Origin: Pseudomonadota bacterium
GTDB lineage: Bacteria; Pseudomonadota; Gammaproteobacteria; Steroidobacterales; Woeseiaceae
DNA length: 16,402 nucleotides
Assembly: GCA_022565135.1 (NCBI GenBank)
Contig: JADFKA010000007.1
Span: forward strand, 1-16,402
Direction: 5' to 3'
How positions within the stretch are numbered: position 1 is the first letter of the stretch; every line of letters starts with the position of its first letter. Positions 1-6,436 of the stretch are shown here, in pieces. The notes under the pieces are model-generated. The model was not told where the DNA came from. It worked only from the letters and a program-made list of their open reading frames with translations, and did no database searches. A program made the position numbers and the translations under genes.

Positions 1-1
1 C

Positions 2-217
2 GACATCCTCGACACCCCGGGGATTGCCGGTGTCGCCCACGACAACGGCGTGCCGTTGATCGTCGACAACACCATCGCGACGCCGTACCTGATCCAGCCG
101 ATCACCCAGGGTGCCGATATCGTGGTGCTGCACTGTTTCATCAAAAAGAGTAGGACAACGGCGAAGATTGATATCAATACCGCTAAGGAGCGATTAAAGG
201 CATTTTATAGAAAGTGA
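2..217 (+). pseudogene. In-frame chimera: MetY-like fragment joined to a HigB/Gp49 toxin tail
   Basis: The open frame enters from the left edge and stops at TGA 215-217. Its first ~43 residues read like the middle of a PLP-dependent O-acetylhomoserine sulfhydrylase (Cys/Met metabolism family), including VPLIVDNTIATPYLIQP and GADIVV. In an intact enzyme the PLP-lysine motif (SATK) would follow at once. Instead, from about base 125-133 the frame continues as LHCFIKKSRTTAKIDINTAKERL, which matches the C-terminal end of phage Gp49/HigB-type toxins (PF05973 consensus of the kind LHxFxKK...AxxR). The sulfhydrylase part is visibly GC-richer than the toxin part. The HigA-type antitoxin directly downstream supports the toxin assignment. 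Neither half should be active: the sulfhydrylase lacks its lysine and C-terminal domain, and the toxin lacks its N-terminal two thirds. I infer a recombination scar or an assembly join. The start lies outside the window. Confidence 0.7.
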
Positions 218-258
218 GAAAGCGATAGAAAGTGATAGATAGAAAGGGTGTACACGTT

Positions 259-549
259 ATGCAGAGAAAGGTTACTAAGGGCAACGTTTTCAAGGATCTT
301 GGCTTTTCCGACGAGGAGGCTGTGGCATTGGCAATGCGGGTCGATTTGGCGGTCGAGATTGAGAAGTTTATTAGGCGAAAAAAGCTTACGCAGACGAAGG
401 CGGCCGCGTATTTTGATGTGCCGCAACCGAAGATCAGCAAAATCATCGGCGGGAAGGTGAGTGGCTTTTCCATCGAATACCTCGTGAAAATGGCGGCGAA
501 GGCGGGTAAGACGCCACGGATTTCGTTTGCACGCAAGCAAGCCGCCTAG
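259..549 (+). CDS. HTH_37 / HigA-type antitoxin, XRE family
   Basis: This is a 96-residue DNA-binding protein of the antitoxin class that pairs with Gp49/HigB-type RNase toxins and represses its own operon. The opening GNVFKDLGFSDEEA is typical of PF13744 (HTH_37) proteins. The helix-turn-helix follows at about residues 34-57: LTQTKAAAYFDVPQPKISKI, then GGKVSGFSIEYLVKMA. The ATG at 259 has AAAGGG at 243-248 as ribosome-binding site; a GTG at 232 in the same frame would add nine residues and is less likely. It lies 41 bp after the truncated toxin tail, the usual toxin-first order of higBA operons. The antitoxin looks complete while the toxin is only a remnant, so it may be an orphan repressor. 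Its stop codon lies inside the palindrome at 544-607. Confidence 0.85.
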   Translation: MQRKVTKGNVFKDLGFSDEEAVALAMRVDLAVEIEKFIRRKKLTQTKAAAYFDVPQPKISKIIGGKVSGFSIEYLVKMAAKAGKTPRISFARKQAA

Positions 550-607
550 AAATCCACAGCCACATACAGCGTCGTAACCTGCACACTAACGCCGCGGATT
601 TCTAGGC
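544..607. repeat. 64-bp imperfect palindrome overlapping the antitoxin stop codon
   Basis: The outer arms GCCTAGAAATCC (544-555) and GGATTTCTAGGC (596-607) are perfect 12-bp reverse complements. Inside them, GC 559-560 can pair with GC 591-592 across a small internal loop. The left arm contains the TAG stop of the antitoxin gene. No T-run follows, so it is not a standard intrinsic terminator. The overall shape recalls an integron attC site, but the invariant GTT/AAC core bases are absent. It could protect mRNA ends or be a recombination or protein-binding site. A 10-bp palindrome, CATCATGATG (607-616), abuts it. Confidence 0.75.
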
Positions 608-689
608 ATCATGATGGCCGGCACAGTCCTCTGGAGATATTGATTAGCCGGGTCCCTTAGCGTGATTCTGACTGATTGAACGATTCGGT

Positions 690-1775
690 TTGAGTGACTA
701 CTACGAAATCGATTTTCTAAACGTTGAGTCTAAACGAAGCGGTGATGCAATACCGCTTCGCTACCGGATTAACGAAGTTTCTCGTATTCATGTTGTCGAC
801 GGCGGATTTCAAGCCACCGGCGACAAACTGATCGAGCACATTAATAGATACTACGGCCACCCAACCCATATTGATCATGTTGTCGCGACGCATCCGGACG
901 GCGACCATGCCGGCGGCCTGCGATCCCTATTTGACGAGTACACGATCGGTGCGCTCTGGATGTTGCGGCCGTGGTTGTACGCGAATGAGTTAATTCATCG
1001 ATTCGCGCGATTTCAGTACGTTGCTAACCTAGAACAACGGCTGAGAGAGCTATACCCAAATCTTGATGTGTTGGAGCAACTGGCCTTTGAAACAGGCACA
1101 CCAATCTACGAGCCATTTCAAGGTGCTCGAATTGGCGCTTTTTATGTCCTGGCACCCACCAAAGCGCGGTTTCTGGATATGGTCGTCGACTCGGAGCGCA
1201 CCCCGGAACTAAGCCGCTTGGAACGTGAGAATTTAGAAATAACCGAAGGCCTACTCGGCCTCTTACGTGCGGCAGTAGAATTCGTTGCCGCCAAATGGGG
1301 TGATGAGCGATTTTCGGACGAGGAAACGAGTGCAGAGAATGAAATGAGCGTGGTGCAATATGCGTATATTGATGAGAAGCGCATACTCCTTACCGCCGAT
1401 GCTGGACGCTCAGGGTTAACGGAGGCGGCCAACTACTTGGAAGCGGCAGGTGTCGCCCTGCCGGGTTTGGATGTATTTCAAGTACCGCATCACGGATCAC
1501 GTCGTAATGTGTCGACTGCGCTATTAGATCGTTGGCTCGGCCGGCGGCTATTGTTTGCGCCCGGCGAACCAAGCTTTACGGCCGCCATTAGCGCATCGGC
1601 GGAAGATACGGATCATCCGAGGAAAGCGGTGGTCCGAGCTTGTTATCATCGGGGTGCTGGTAGCCGTACGGTATCCAGCGAACACGGAGACCTCTGCATA
1701 GGATCCAATTCGCCGCACAATAGAGGGTGGGTTGCAGCGACCGCATTGCCCTACCCGGACCAACAAGAGGATTGA
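690..1775 (+). CDS. ComEC-like metallo-beta-lactamase-fold hydrolase
   Basis: A 361-residue soluble protein with the layout of the MBL-fold domain found alone or in ComEC/Rec2 proteins. Residues 6-25 carry the typical opening IDFLNVE...GDAIPLRY. The first metal motif is THPDGDHAGG, with H68, D70, D72 and H73; Asp replaces the second His, as is usual in the ComEC group. A second-shell Asp is at about 237 (TADAGRSG), and the His pair is in PHHGS at 267-268. The C-terminal part (about 300-355) has the HP...G...EHGD pattern of the same family. All visible metal ligands are present, so it is probably an active metal-dependent hydrolase; family members cleave phosphodiesters, but the substrate here is unknown. 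The start is TTG 690, chosen because the conserved N-terminus begins there; the ribosome-binding site is weak. The next gene follows after 24 bp and is probably cotranscribed. Confidence 0.85.
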   Translation: MSDYYEIDFLNVESKRSGDAIPLRYRINEVSRIHVVDGGFQATGDKLIEHINRYYGHPTHIDHVVATHPDGDHAGGLRSLFDEYTIGALWMLRPWLYANELIHRFARFQYVANLEQRLRELYPNLDVLEQLAFETGTPIYEPFQGARIGAFYVLAPTKARFLDMVVDSERTPELSRLERENLEITEGLLGLLRAAVEFVAAKWGDERFSDEETSAENEMSVVQYAYIDEKRILLTADAGRSGLTEAANYLEAAGVALPGLDVFQVPHHGSRRNVSTALLDRWLGRRLLFAPGEPSFTAAISASAEDTDHPRKAVVRACYHRGAGSRTVSSEHGDLCIGSNSPHNRGWVAATALPYPDQQED

Positions 1776-1799
1776 GCGATTGAACACAAAGCGAGCATC

Positions 1800-2456
1800 A
1801 TGAAATTTGACGCATATGAATACGTTGGTGTCATCGTCCCTGGATCAGTGGTATTGGTCGCGTGCAGCACACTTTATCCGAACGCGCTGCCCATGATGAC
1901 GTCAACCTTAAGCGTGGGCGACCTTGGTCTGACGCTCATTCTTGCCTTCGTTGCCGGACATCTGTTGCAGGCGGGCGGCAACGTCTGGGAATCGATTATC
2001 TGGTGGTTTGCCGGCGGCATGCCGACCAGTTGGCCCGCCAAAACGACCACCGGTCTCTTAAGCGAGAGCCAATTACTACGATTGGATGAGCGTCTAAGGC
2101 ACGACTTTGGATGTGGGCGAGATAAAGTGGACAGTGGCCGCGGCTTGATTCGCGAAATTGTTGTCCGGGTGCGCCAGGACGGCGACGCTGACCGTATTGA
2201 TAAATTCAATCGAAACTACGGTCTGATGCGTGGTATTGCGGTCGCGTTTATCGTCTCGGCAGGGTTGGTGCTGTTGCAAGATCGCTCACTCTGGCCAGAG
2301 GCCGTCGGCGTCGTGGTGATCGCGGGTATTGCAACCTATCGGATGATTCGCTTTGGAATCCACTATGCACGGGAGGTGTACGCGGAGTATTTAAGTCTCG
2401 GCGGCACTGGAGCCGTTGACGACACAGAACTGAACGATCAAGGCTCGAGCACGTAA
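1800..2456 (+). CDS. Predicted four-helix membrane protein paired with the MBL hydrolase
   Basis: I do not recognise a named family. The 218-residue product shows four hydrophobic segments. A hairpin near the N-terminus comprises about residues 8-27 (VGVIVPGSVVLVAC) and 41-59 (LGLTLILAFVAGHLLQA). A soluble charged loop of about 80 residues follows, then a second hairpin at about 142-162 and 166-187. The tail is short, acidic and polar. The layout resembles small multi-helix membrane effectors that accompany enzymes in bacterial defence modules, but that is an inference from architecture and gene neighbourhood only. It starts at ATG 1800, 24 bp after the hydrolase gene, which argues for an operon and a joint function. 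Its last 19 bp overlap the end of the convergent gene on the minus strand. Confidence 0.75.
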   Translation: MKFDAYEYVGVIVPGSVVLVACSTLYPNALPMMTSTLSVGDLGLTLILAFVAGHLLQAGGNVWESIIWWFAGGMPTSWPAKTTTGLLSESQLLRLDERLRHDFGCGRDKVDSGRGLIREIVVRVRQDGDADRIDKFNRNYGLMRGIAVAFIVSAGLVLLQDRSLWPEAVGVVVIAGIATYRMIRFGIHYAREVYAEYLSLGGTGAVDDTELNDQGSST

Positions 2457-3403
2457 ACCGCGTCGGTGTCTTTGCCCGTGATGGCCATTACGGTCGGCAG
2501 GCCTTTAGCGGCGTCCGCCGCTTTGAATGACGCGACTGTTCGACGATCTTTCGCAGATGCCGTTGGCGCCGACGCGGGGTGGGAGTGCCATGTGCCAACC
2601 GGAGGCAACCGATTGCGAGTGCGGCGCATGAACGCTTTTTCGAAGCCTGTTTGGCCCCATCGCCCAAGCTGAAGCTCGGTTTCGCTGGCGATCGTGTCGG
2701 GCGGCTCCGATGACGCGGCGACGATGTGAATCTGTGATAAATCGTCATCAATGGCGCCAAACAGATAGCCACCGGTTTCGATTGGTGCGGCGGCCTGTCG
2801 CTGCTCGTGCAAGTGGTTGATGACCGGCAGTGTCATCAACACTGTCCATCCGTTCGTGTCTTTTGCGGATTCGAATCCGGTGAGCGGCTCTGCGTCCAGC
2901 ACTTTGCGCAGCAGCATCTCGCGTCCAGGCCCGTATATTCCGGCCGGACGCACGACGTGGGCCCCGAAGATCTCACGTGCCAGGACCTCGCCCCGGAGAA
3001 GAGGCTCTCCTCGAGCGGTGCTCGAGCTTGGCAGGTCTTCCTCAGAGATTGGCGGTGCTCGTCCGGGGCCATCGAAGACTCCGGTCGATGAGACCATCAC
3101 CGTGCGTTGCGGAATGGCTGGTAGGGCATCAGCTAATCGCTTCAGTGCCGAGAGGTACCCTTCAGGTTTCCCTGCTCCGCCGATGCTGGGAGTGATGGTG
3201 ACGACCATCTTGTCCACTTCGGGAAGTGTCATGGGCTCTGAGCTCAGAAGGTCGGCAGCCACCGGCGTGATGTGTTCCGGCAATGAGCTGGTTTTCCGGC
3301 GAAGCCCAAATACTTCCCCTCCCGCAGTAGTGAGGCTCTCAGCCAGGCGGAGGCCCACTTTGCCGCAGCCGACGAGCAATGTTCGGGAGGTTCGGACGCT
3401 CAC
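2438..3403 (-). CDS. Chimeric protein: epimerase-like Rossmann half plus JAB/JAMM protease domain
   Basis: 321 residues in one open frame. Residues 1 to about 168 are the N-terminal part of an NAD(P)-binding YeeZ-type epimerase/SDR: a GCGKVG nucleotide loop (12-17), VSSTGVFDG (104-112) and RPAGIYGPGR (152-161). The last third expected of that family is missing. From about residue 184 (GWTVLMTLPVINHL) the protein is a JAB/MPN domain with all JAMM ligands: E209 in IETGG, H273 and H275 in WHSHP, then S283-xx-D286, matching HxHx7Sx2D exactly. Prokaryotic JAB domains cleave ubiquitin-like or peptide conjugates and often form the C-terminus of E1/ThiF-type proteins or stand alone in defence operons. 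The GTG start at 3403 has a good GAGAGGA site at 3412-3418. An internal ATG at 2834-2836 (M190) could give a JAB-only product. I infer that recombination joined two unrelated genes near 2855-2900. Confidence 0.8.
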   Translation of the reverse strand: MSVRTSRTLLVGCGKVGLRLAESLTTAGGEVFGLRRKTSSLPEHITPVAADLLSSEPMTLPEVDKMVVTITPSIGGAGKPEGYLSALKRLADALPAIPQRTVMVSSTGVFDGPGRAPPISEEDLPSSSTARGEPLLRGEVLAREIFGAHVVRPAGIYGPGREMLLRKVLDAEPLTGFESAKDTNGWTVLMTLPVINHLHEQRQAAAPIETGGYLFGAIDDDLSQIHIVAASSEPPDTIASETELQLGRWGQTGFEKAFMRRTRNRLPPVGTWHSHPASAPTASAKDRRTVASFKAADAAKGLPTVMAITGKDTDAVYVLEP

Positions 3404-3500
3404 AACAATAATCCTCTCAAGTGCGTAGCTGGCATTTCTGCTTGCCCCGGGGTAGCTGCAAGGTGCTATTCCCTGTACTGGCTCTTGCCTGGATCAGGGT
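3404..3500. other. Junction zone between the patchwork island and the dacB remnant
   Basis: This short stretch carries the ribosome-binding site of the minus-strand chimeric gene (3412-3418) and then passes into the cut-off dacB frame. Recognisable PBP4 homology starts at about 3500-3515 (HRFEAEPD). No insertion-sequence ends, target duplication or tRNA gene are visible here, so the join looks like illegitimate recombination or an assembly junction. The dacB frame stays open across most of this zone, which makes the exact breakpoint impossible to place by eye. Confidence 0.45.
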
Positions 3501-4387
3501 TCCAAGCCTGCAGCCACCGGTTTGAAGCCGAGCCTGACACGAATAGTGTTCGCGTCTGGCTCGATCCGCCACTGAAAAATCTAAGTGTAGATAATCGCTT
3601 GTCCTTAGCTCCGGGAAGATGTCGCGGCTATCAGCGTGGCATCACAATATCGGCGAACGAGGCGGTTGACAGGATAACGTTCAGCGGCGTGTTTCCGAGC
3701 GGCTGCAGGCGCTACGCGATGGATCGGACTGCCCTGAGTCATAACGAATTCGCATTCGGGCTGTTCATGTCGCTTTGGCATGAAGCCGGTGGCGGGTTCA
3801 GTGGTGGCTGGAAAAATGTCACGACGCCTCAAGGTGTTGAGCCGCTCATTGAGTTTGAATCGATGCCACTCGCCGATGTTATTGCCCGAGTGAACAAGCA
3901 CAGCAACAATGTCATGGCACGTCAACTTCTGTACACATTGTCGGCCGAAGTGCTGGGCGAGCCCGGCACCGAGGACGGCGGCCGCAAGGTCGTTATTGAC
4001 TGGCTGGACAAGAACGGCCTGGCGTCGTCGAACCTGGCATTCGAAAATGGTGCAGGTTTGTCACGCGAGGTTCGAATGACGGCAGAGGAAATGGGCGCAA
4101 TACTGCGATTTGCATGGCGGCAGCCGTATATGCCTGAGTATGTCTCGTCGCTCTCGCTGGCAGGTCTTGACGGCACGTTGACCCATCGCTTCGTGAATAC
4201 CACCCTGTCCGGCAACGCTCACCTGAAGACCGGTTCGCTCGACCATGTCACGGCGATCGCGGGTTACTTGCAAGCACGCTCGGGCAGACGATTCGGAGTC
4301 GTCACCATGCAAAACCATAACGACGTTCACCGGGGCCCCGGCGAAGAAGTCCAGGAGGCGCTGTTGCAATGGCTATACGAGCAATGA
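3485..4387 (+). pseudogene. dacB: 5'-truncated dacB: D-alanyl-D-alanine carboxypeptidase (PBP4 family)
   Basis: The product matches the C-terminal two thirds of class C penicillin-binding protein PBP4, a periplasmic peptidoglycan DD-carboxypeptidase/endopeptidase. The SxN motif is present as S140-N-N142 (KHSNNVMARQLL) and the KTG motif as K248-T-G250 (HLKTGSLDHVTAIAGYL). The family normally runs to about 450-500 residues with a signal peptide and the catalytic SxxK motif near residue 60-70. Here the signal peptide, SxxK and the start of the inserted domain are absent. The only candidate start, TTG 3485, lies in non-homologous sequence with no convincing ribosome-binding site. With no nucleophilic Ser or export signal it should be inactive. 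The break falls at the edge of the island to its left. The stop is followed after 67 bp by the SH3-domain gene on the same strand. Confidence 0.85.
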
Positions 4388-4454
4388 ATCCGGGCACAGC
4401 GATATCTGCGTCGGCTGTAGTAGACTCTCACCTGTCCGGTCCGGGAGACTGAAA

Positions 4455-5042
4455 ATGCGTTGGGTAATCGGAGTAGTAGCGTTGTGGCCACTTGTGGTGG
4501 GCGCCGAGACAGTTTATGTAACCGACAATCTTCGGCTGGGGCTTTACCAGGCCGCAAACTCGAATGACCCCGCGATTCGAACGCTGGAAAGCGGCCAGGA
4601 ACTCGAAATCCTGTCACGCGACCTGAATTACGCACATGTGCAACTGCGTGATGGCGCTCAGGGCTATGTCAAAGCGGCATACCTTGTTGACGACAAACCA
4701 GCCAAGCTTATCGTTGCCGAGACACAGGCGGAGAGCGACCGCCTGCGAAGCGAACTTAAGGCGCTGCGCCAACAGTTTGCGGGGCCAGCGGCGATAATGG
4801 CGTCGCTTGAGCAAGAGGCAGCTGAATTGAAAGAAAACCTCGTTGGCGCTCAGGTCCGAATTACGCAGCTCGACGCGCAGAACGCCGGCTTGCGCGGTCG
4901 TCAGTCACAGTATAAATACAGCCTGCCGTTGCAGTGGGTTGCAGGTGCGCTCGGTGTATGCCTGGTTGGCGGATTCTTGTTCGGCCTGTGGTGGGTTGAT
5001 CAGCGCAGCCGCCGACGACATGGGGGCATTCGCATTTACTGA
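4455..5042 (+). CDS. TIGR04211-like SH3-domain, membrane-anchored protein
   Basis: 195 residues with a clear order of parts: a signal peptide at 1-17 (cleavage likely after VVGA), a bacterial SH3 domain at about 18-80 (VYVTDNLRLGLY...ESGQELEIL...GYVKAAYL), a coiled coil at about 85-150, one transmembrane helix at about 159-181 and a short basic tail (RSRRRH). This is the pattern of the SH3-and-anchor family to which E. coli YgiM belongs. The SH3 and coiled-coil parts would be periplasmic, with the C-terminus in the cytoplasm. Its role is not known; SH3b domains commonly bind cell-wall peptides. Start ATG 4455 has GGGAGA at 4443-4448. An in-frame extension back to 4245 exists but would overlap dacB and bury the signal peptide, so it is rejected. 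The gene ends 14 bp before the end of the convergent cysB. Confidence 0.88.
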   Translation: MRWVIGVVALWPLVVGAETVYVTDNLRLGLYQAANSNDPAIRTLESGQELEILSRDLNYAHVQLRDGAQGYVKAAYLVDDKPAKLIVAETQAESDRLRSELKALRQQFAGPAAIMASLEQEAAELKENLVGAQVRITQLDAQNAGLRGRQSQYKYSLPLQWVAGALGVCLVGGFLFGLWWVDQRSRRRHGGIRIY

Positions 5043-5056
5043 TCGAACTGTCTCCG

Positions 5057-6067
5057 CTAGGCGGCTTTGGTAACGTTGCCGGAGCATCCACCGCGCACAG
5101 GCAGATCGGCGTCGCGAAATAAAGCATCGATTTCCGACTGTGTGTGGACGTGACGGGTTTGTTCGAGTTGCTCTGCCGTAATATGTGGCGAGAACAATTG
5201 CACGAAGTCCAGCATGTAGCGACGCAAGACCATGTCCTTGCGAAATCCGATCCAGGTCGTGCTCTGAGGGAATAAGCCGTCAGCTTCGATCGTTATCATG
5301 TCTTTCTGGTCGTCACTGTCTTCTGCCATGCTGGCGACGATTCCCACACCCAGCCCCATACGGACATATGTCCTGATCACATCGGCGTCGCGGGCGGTAA
5401 ACACGACATCGGGAGTGAGTCCCAGTTCGGTGAATGCGCCCTTTAACGAAGATTGCCCGCCAAAACTGAACACGTAAGTGACGAGTGGATACTCGGCGAG
5501 ATCGTGCAACGTCAACTTATGATCCAGTTCTGCGAGTTTGTGGTCCTTCGGTACGATGATCTTACGATTCCAGTGGTAACTTGGAACAATCAGAAGGTCA
5601 CTGAACAGTTCGAGTGAACCTGTCGCAATTGCGAAATCGATTTCTTTGGCAGCAACCATGTCCGCGATCTGCTCGGATGTGCCCTGGTGCAGATTTAAAG
5701 TGACCTTTGGATAACGAACGCGAAACTCACGGATGACGTCCGGCAAGACGTAGCGAGCTTGCGTATGCGGCGTTGCGATCGACAGCGTTCCTTCTTCTTC
5801 ATGATAGTAGTCGGATGCGAGACTTCGAATATTATCAACCTCAAGCATGATCAGGCGAGCGCGAGCGATGACCTGTTTACCTGCCGCAGTGATACCGCCT
5901 AGACTCTTGCCCTTGCGCAAAAATAGCTGCAGCCCGAGTTCCTGCTCCAGCAGCTTCAATTGTTTGCTGACACCAGGCTGAGACGTGTATAGTCTGTCCG
6001 CTGCCGCCGTTATATTCAGCCCATTATCAACGATAGCAAGCAGATATTTCAGTTGTTGTAATTTCAT
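5057..6067 (-). CDS. cysB: CysB-type LysR-family transcriptional regulator
   Basis: 336 residues, close to the usual ~324. The N-terminal winged HTH (1-60) reads MKLQQLKYLLAIVDNGLNIT and TSQPGVSKQLKLLEQELG, as in CysB. The effector-binding region keeps the CysB signatures ATPHTQARYVLP (inducer pocket), YHWNRKIIVP, YPLVTYVFSFGGQSSL and DADVIRTYVRMGLGVGIVASM. In the family the protein activates sulfate-assimilation and cysteine genes on binding N-acetylserine and represses its own gene. Here it is divergent from a CysK-type cysteine synthase, a plausible direct target. The C-terminal ~15 residues extend beyond the E. coli protein. The start is the ATG read from 6067; no strong ribosome-binding site is visible. 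Confidence 0.95.
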   Translation of the reverse strand: MKLQQLKYLLAIVDNGLNITAAADRLYTSQPGVSKQLKLLEQELGLQLFLRKGKSLGGITAAGKQVIARARLIMLEVDNIRSLASDYYHEEEGTLSIATPHTQARYVLPDVIREFRVRYPKVTLNLHQGTSEQIADMVAAKEIDFAIATGSLELFSDLLIVPSYHWNRKIIVPKDHKLAELDHKLTLHDLAEYPLVTYVFSFGGQSSLKGAFTELGLTPDVVFTARDADVIRTYVRMGLGVGIVASMAEDSDDQKDMITIEADGLFPQSTTWIGFRKDMVLRRYMLDFVQLFSPHITAEQLEQTRHVHTQSEIDALFRDADLPVRGGCSGNVTKAA

Positions 6068-6436
6068 GCCTGGAATTGAGCCCCCGCGGTCTCTTTATGT
6101 GACCACGAATGGGCGCGATCGTTGCAATCACGGTCATTATTCACAAACAAGTTGCAGCAGTCGCTGCAGACGCCAGACCATCAGACCGGGCTCGTCCATA
6201 TAACGCCAGGTTATAGGAGAAAAAATTCCAACATTTGATAGGGTTGCCGCACCCTCCAGGGCGGCTCCCTGCTACGCTGGACCGACCAGTTGCTACGGTG
6301 CGCAGCTGAACCAAAAGGGCGATCACGCGATTCGGCGAGCCGATGTAATGATGGTTACAAAAGAGATAAAAATTAATCAGCAAAAAAAGCGTGATAGTCT
6401 CATTTAGCTGACGAATAACTGATTTGGGAAAGCGGC
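6068..6436. promoter_or_regulatory. Divergent cysB-cysK intergenic region
   Basis: 369 bp without a gene between two divergent cysteine-metabolism genes. It must hold both promoters. The part next to cysK (about 6350-6420) is AT-rich, with AAAAATTAATC and a seven-A run, and suits a CysB-activated promoter, although no textbook -35/-10 pair stands out. GGGAAA at 6426-6431 is the ribosome-binding site of the synthase gene. The middle carries a GC-rich hairpin at 6246-6265 (GCCG/CGGC and CCC/GGG arms, TCCA loop), with no T-run after it. A LysR-type inverted repeat at 6199-6215 is listed separately. Confidence 0.6.
6199..6215. promoter_or_regulatory. Putative LysR-family operator, perfect inverted repeat
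   Basis: TATAAC-GCCAG-GTTATA is a perfect inverted repeat with 6-bp arms and contains the LysR-family signature T-N11-A (T6201 to A6213). It lies 132 bp upstream of cysB and 222 bp upstream of cysK. AT-rich arms fit what is known of CysB sites, and autorepression of cysB is the simplest role. Binding by CysB is inferred; another LysR protein is possible. Confidence 0.5.

Noticed and set aside
544..607. Integron attC site
   Set aside because: Palindrome length fits, but the arm ends are GCCTAGA/TCTAGGC and lack the invariant AAC/GTT core; no integrase and no second such site is seen.
2817..3428. 203-codon open frame on the plus strand
   Set aside because: It is antisense to the epimerase-JAB gene, has low-complexity Ser/Arg/Pro content and no family features; the minus-strand gene has clear motifs and a ribosome-binding site.
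4245..4454. N-terminal extension of the SH3-domain protein
   Set aside because: It overlaps dacB in another frame and would bury the signal peptide; ATG 4455 has a good ribosome-binding site.
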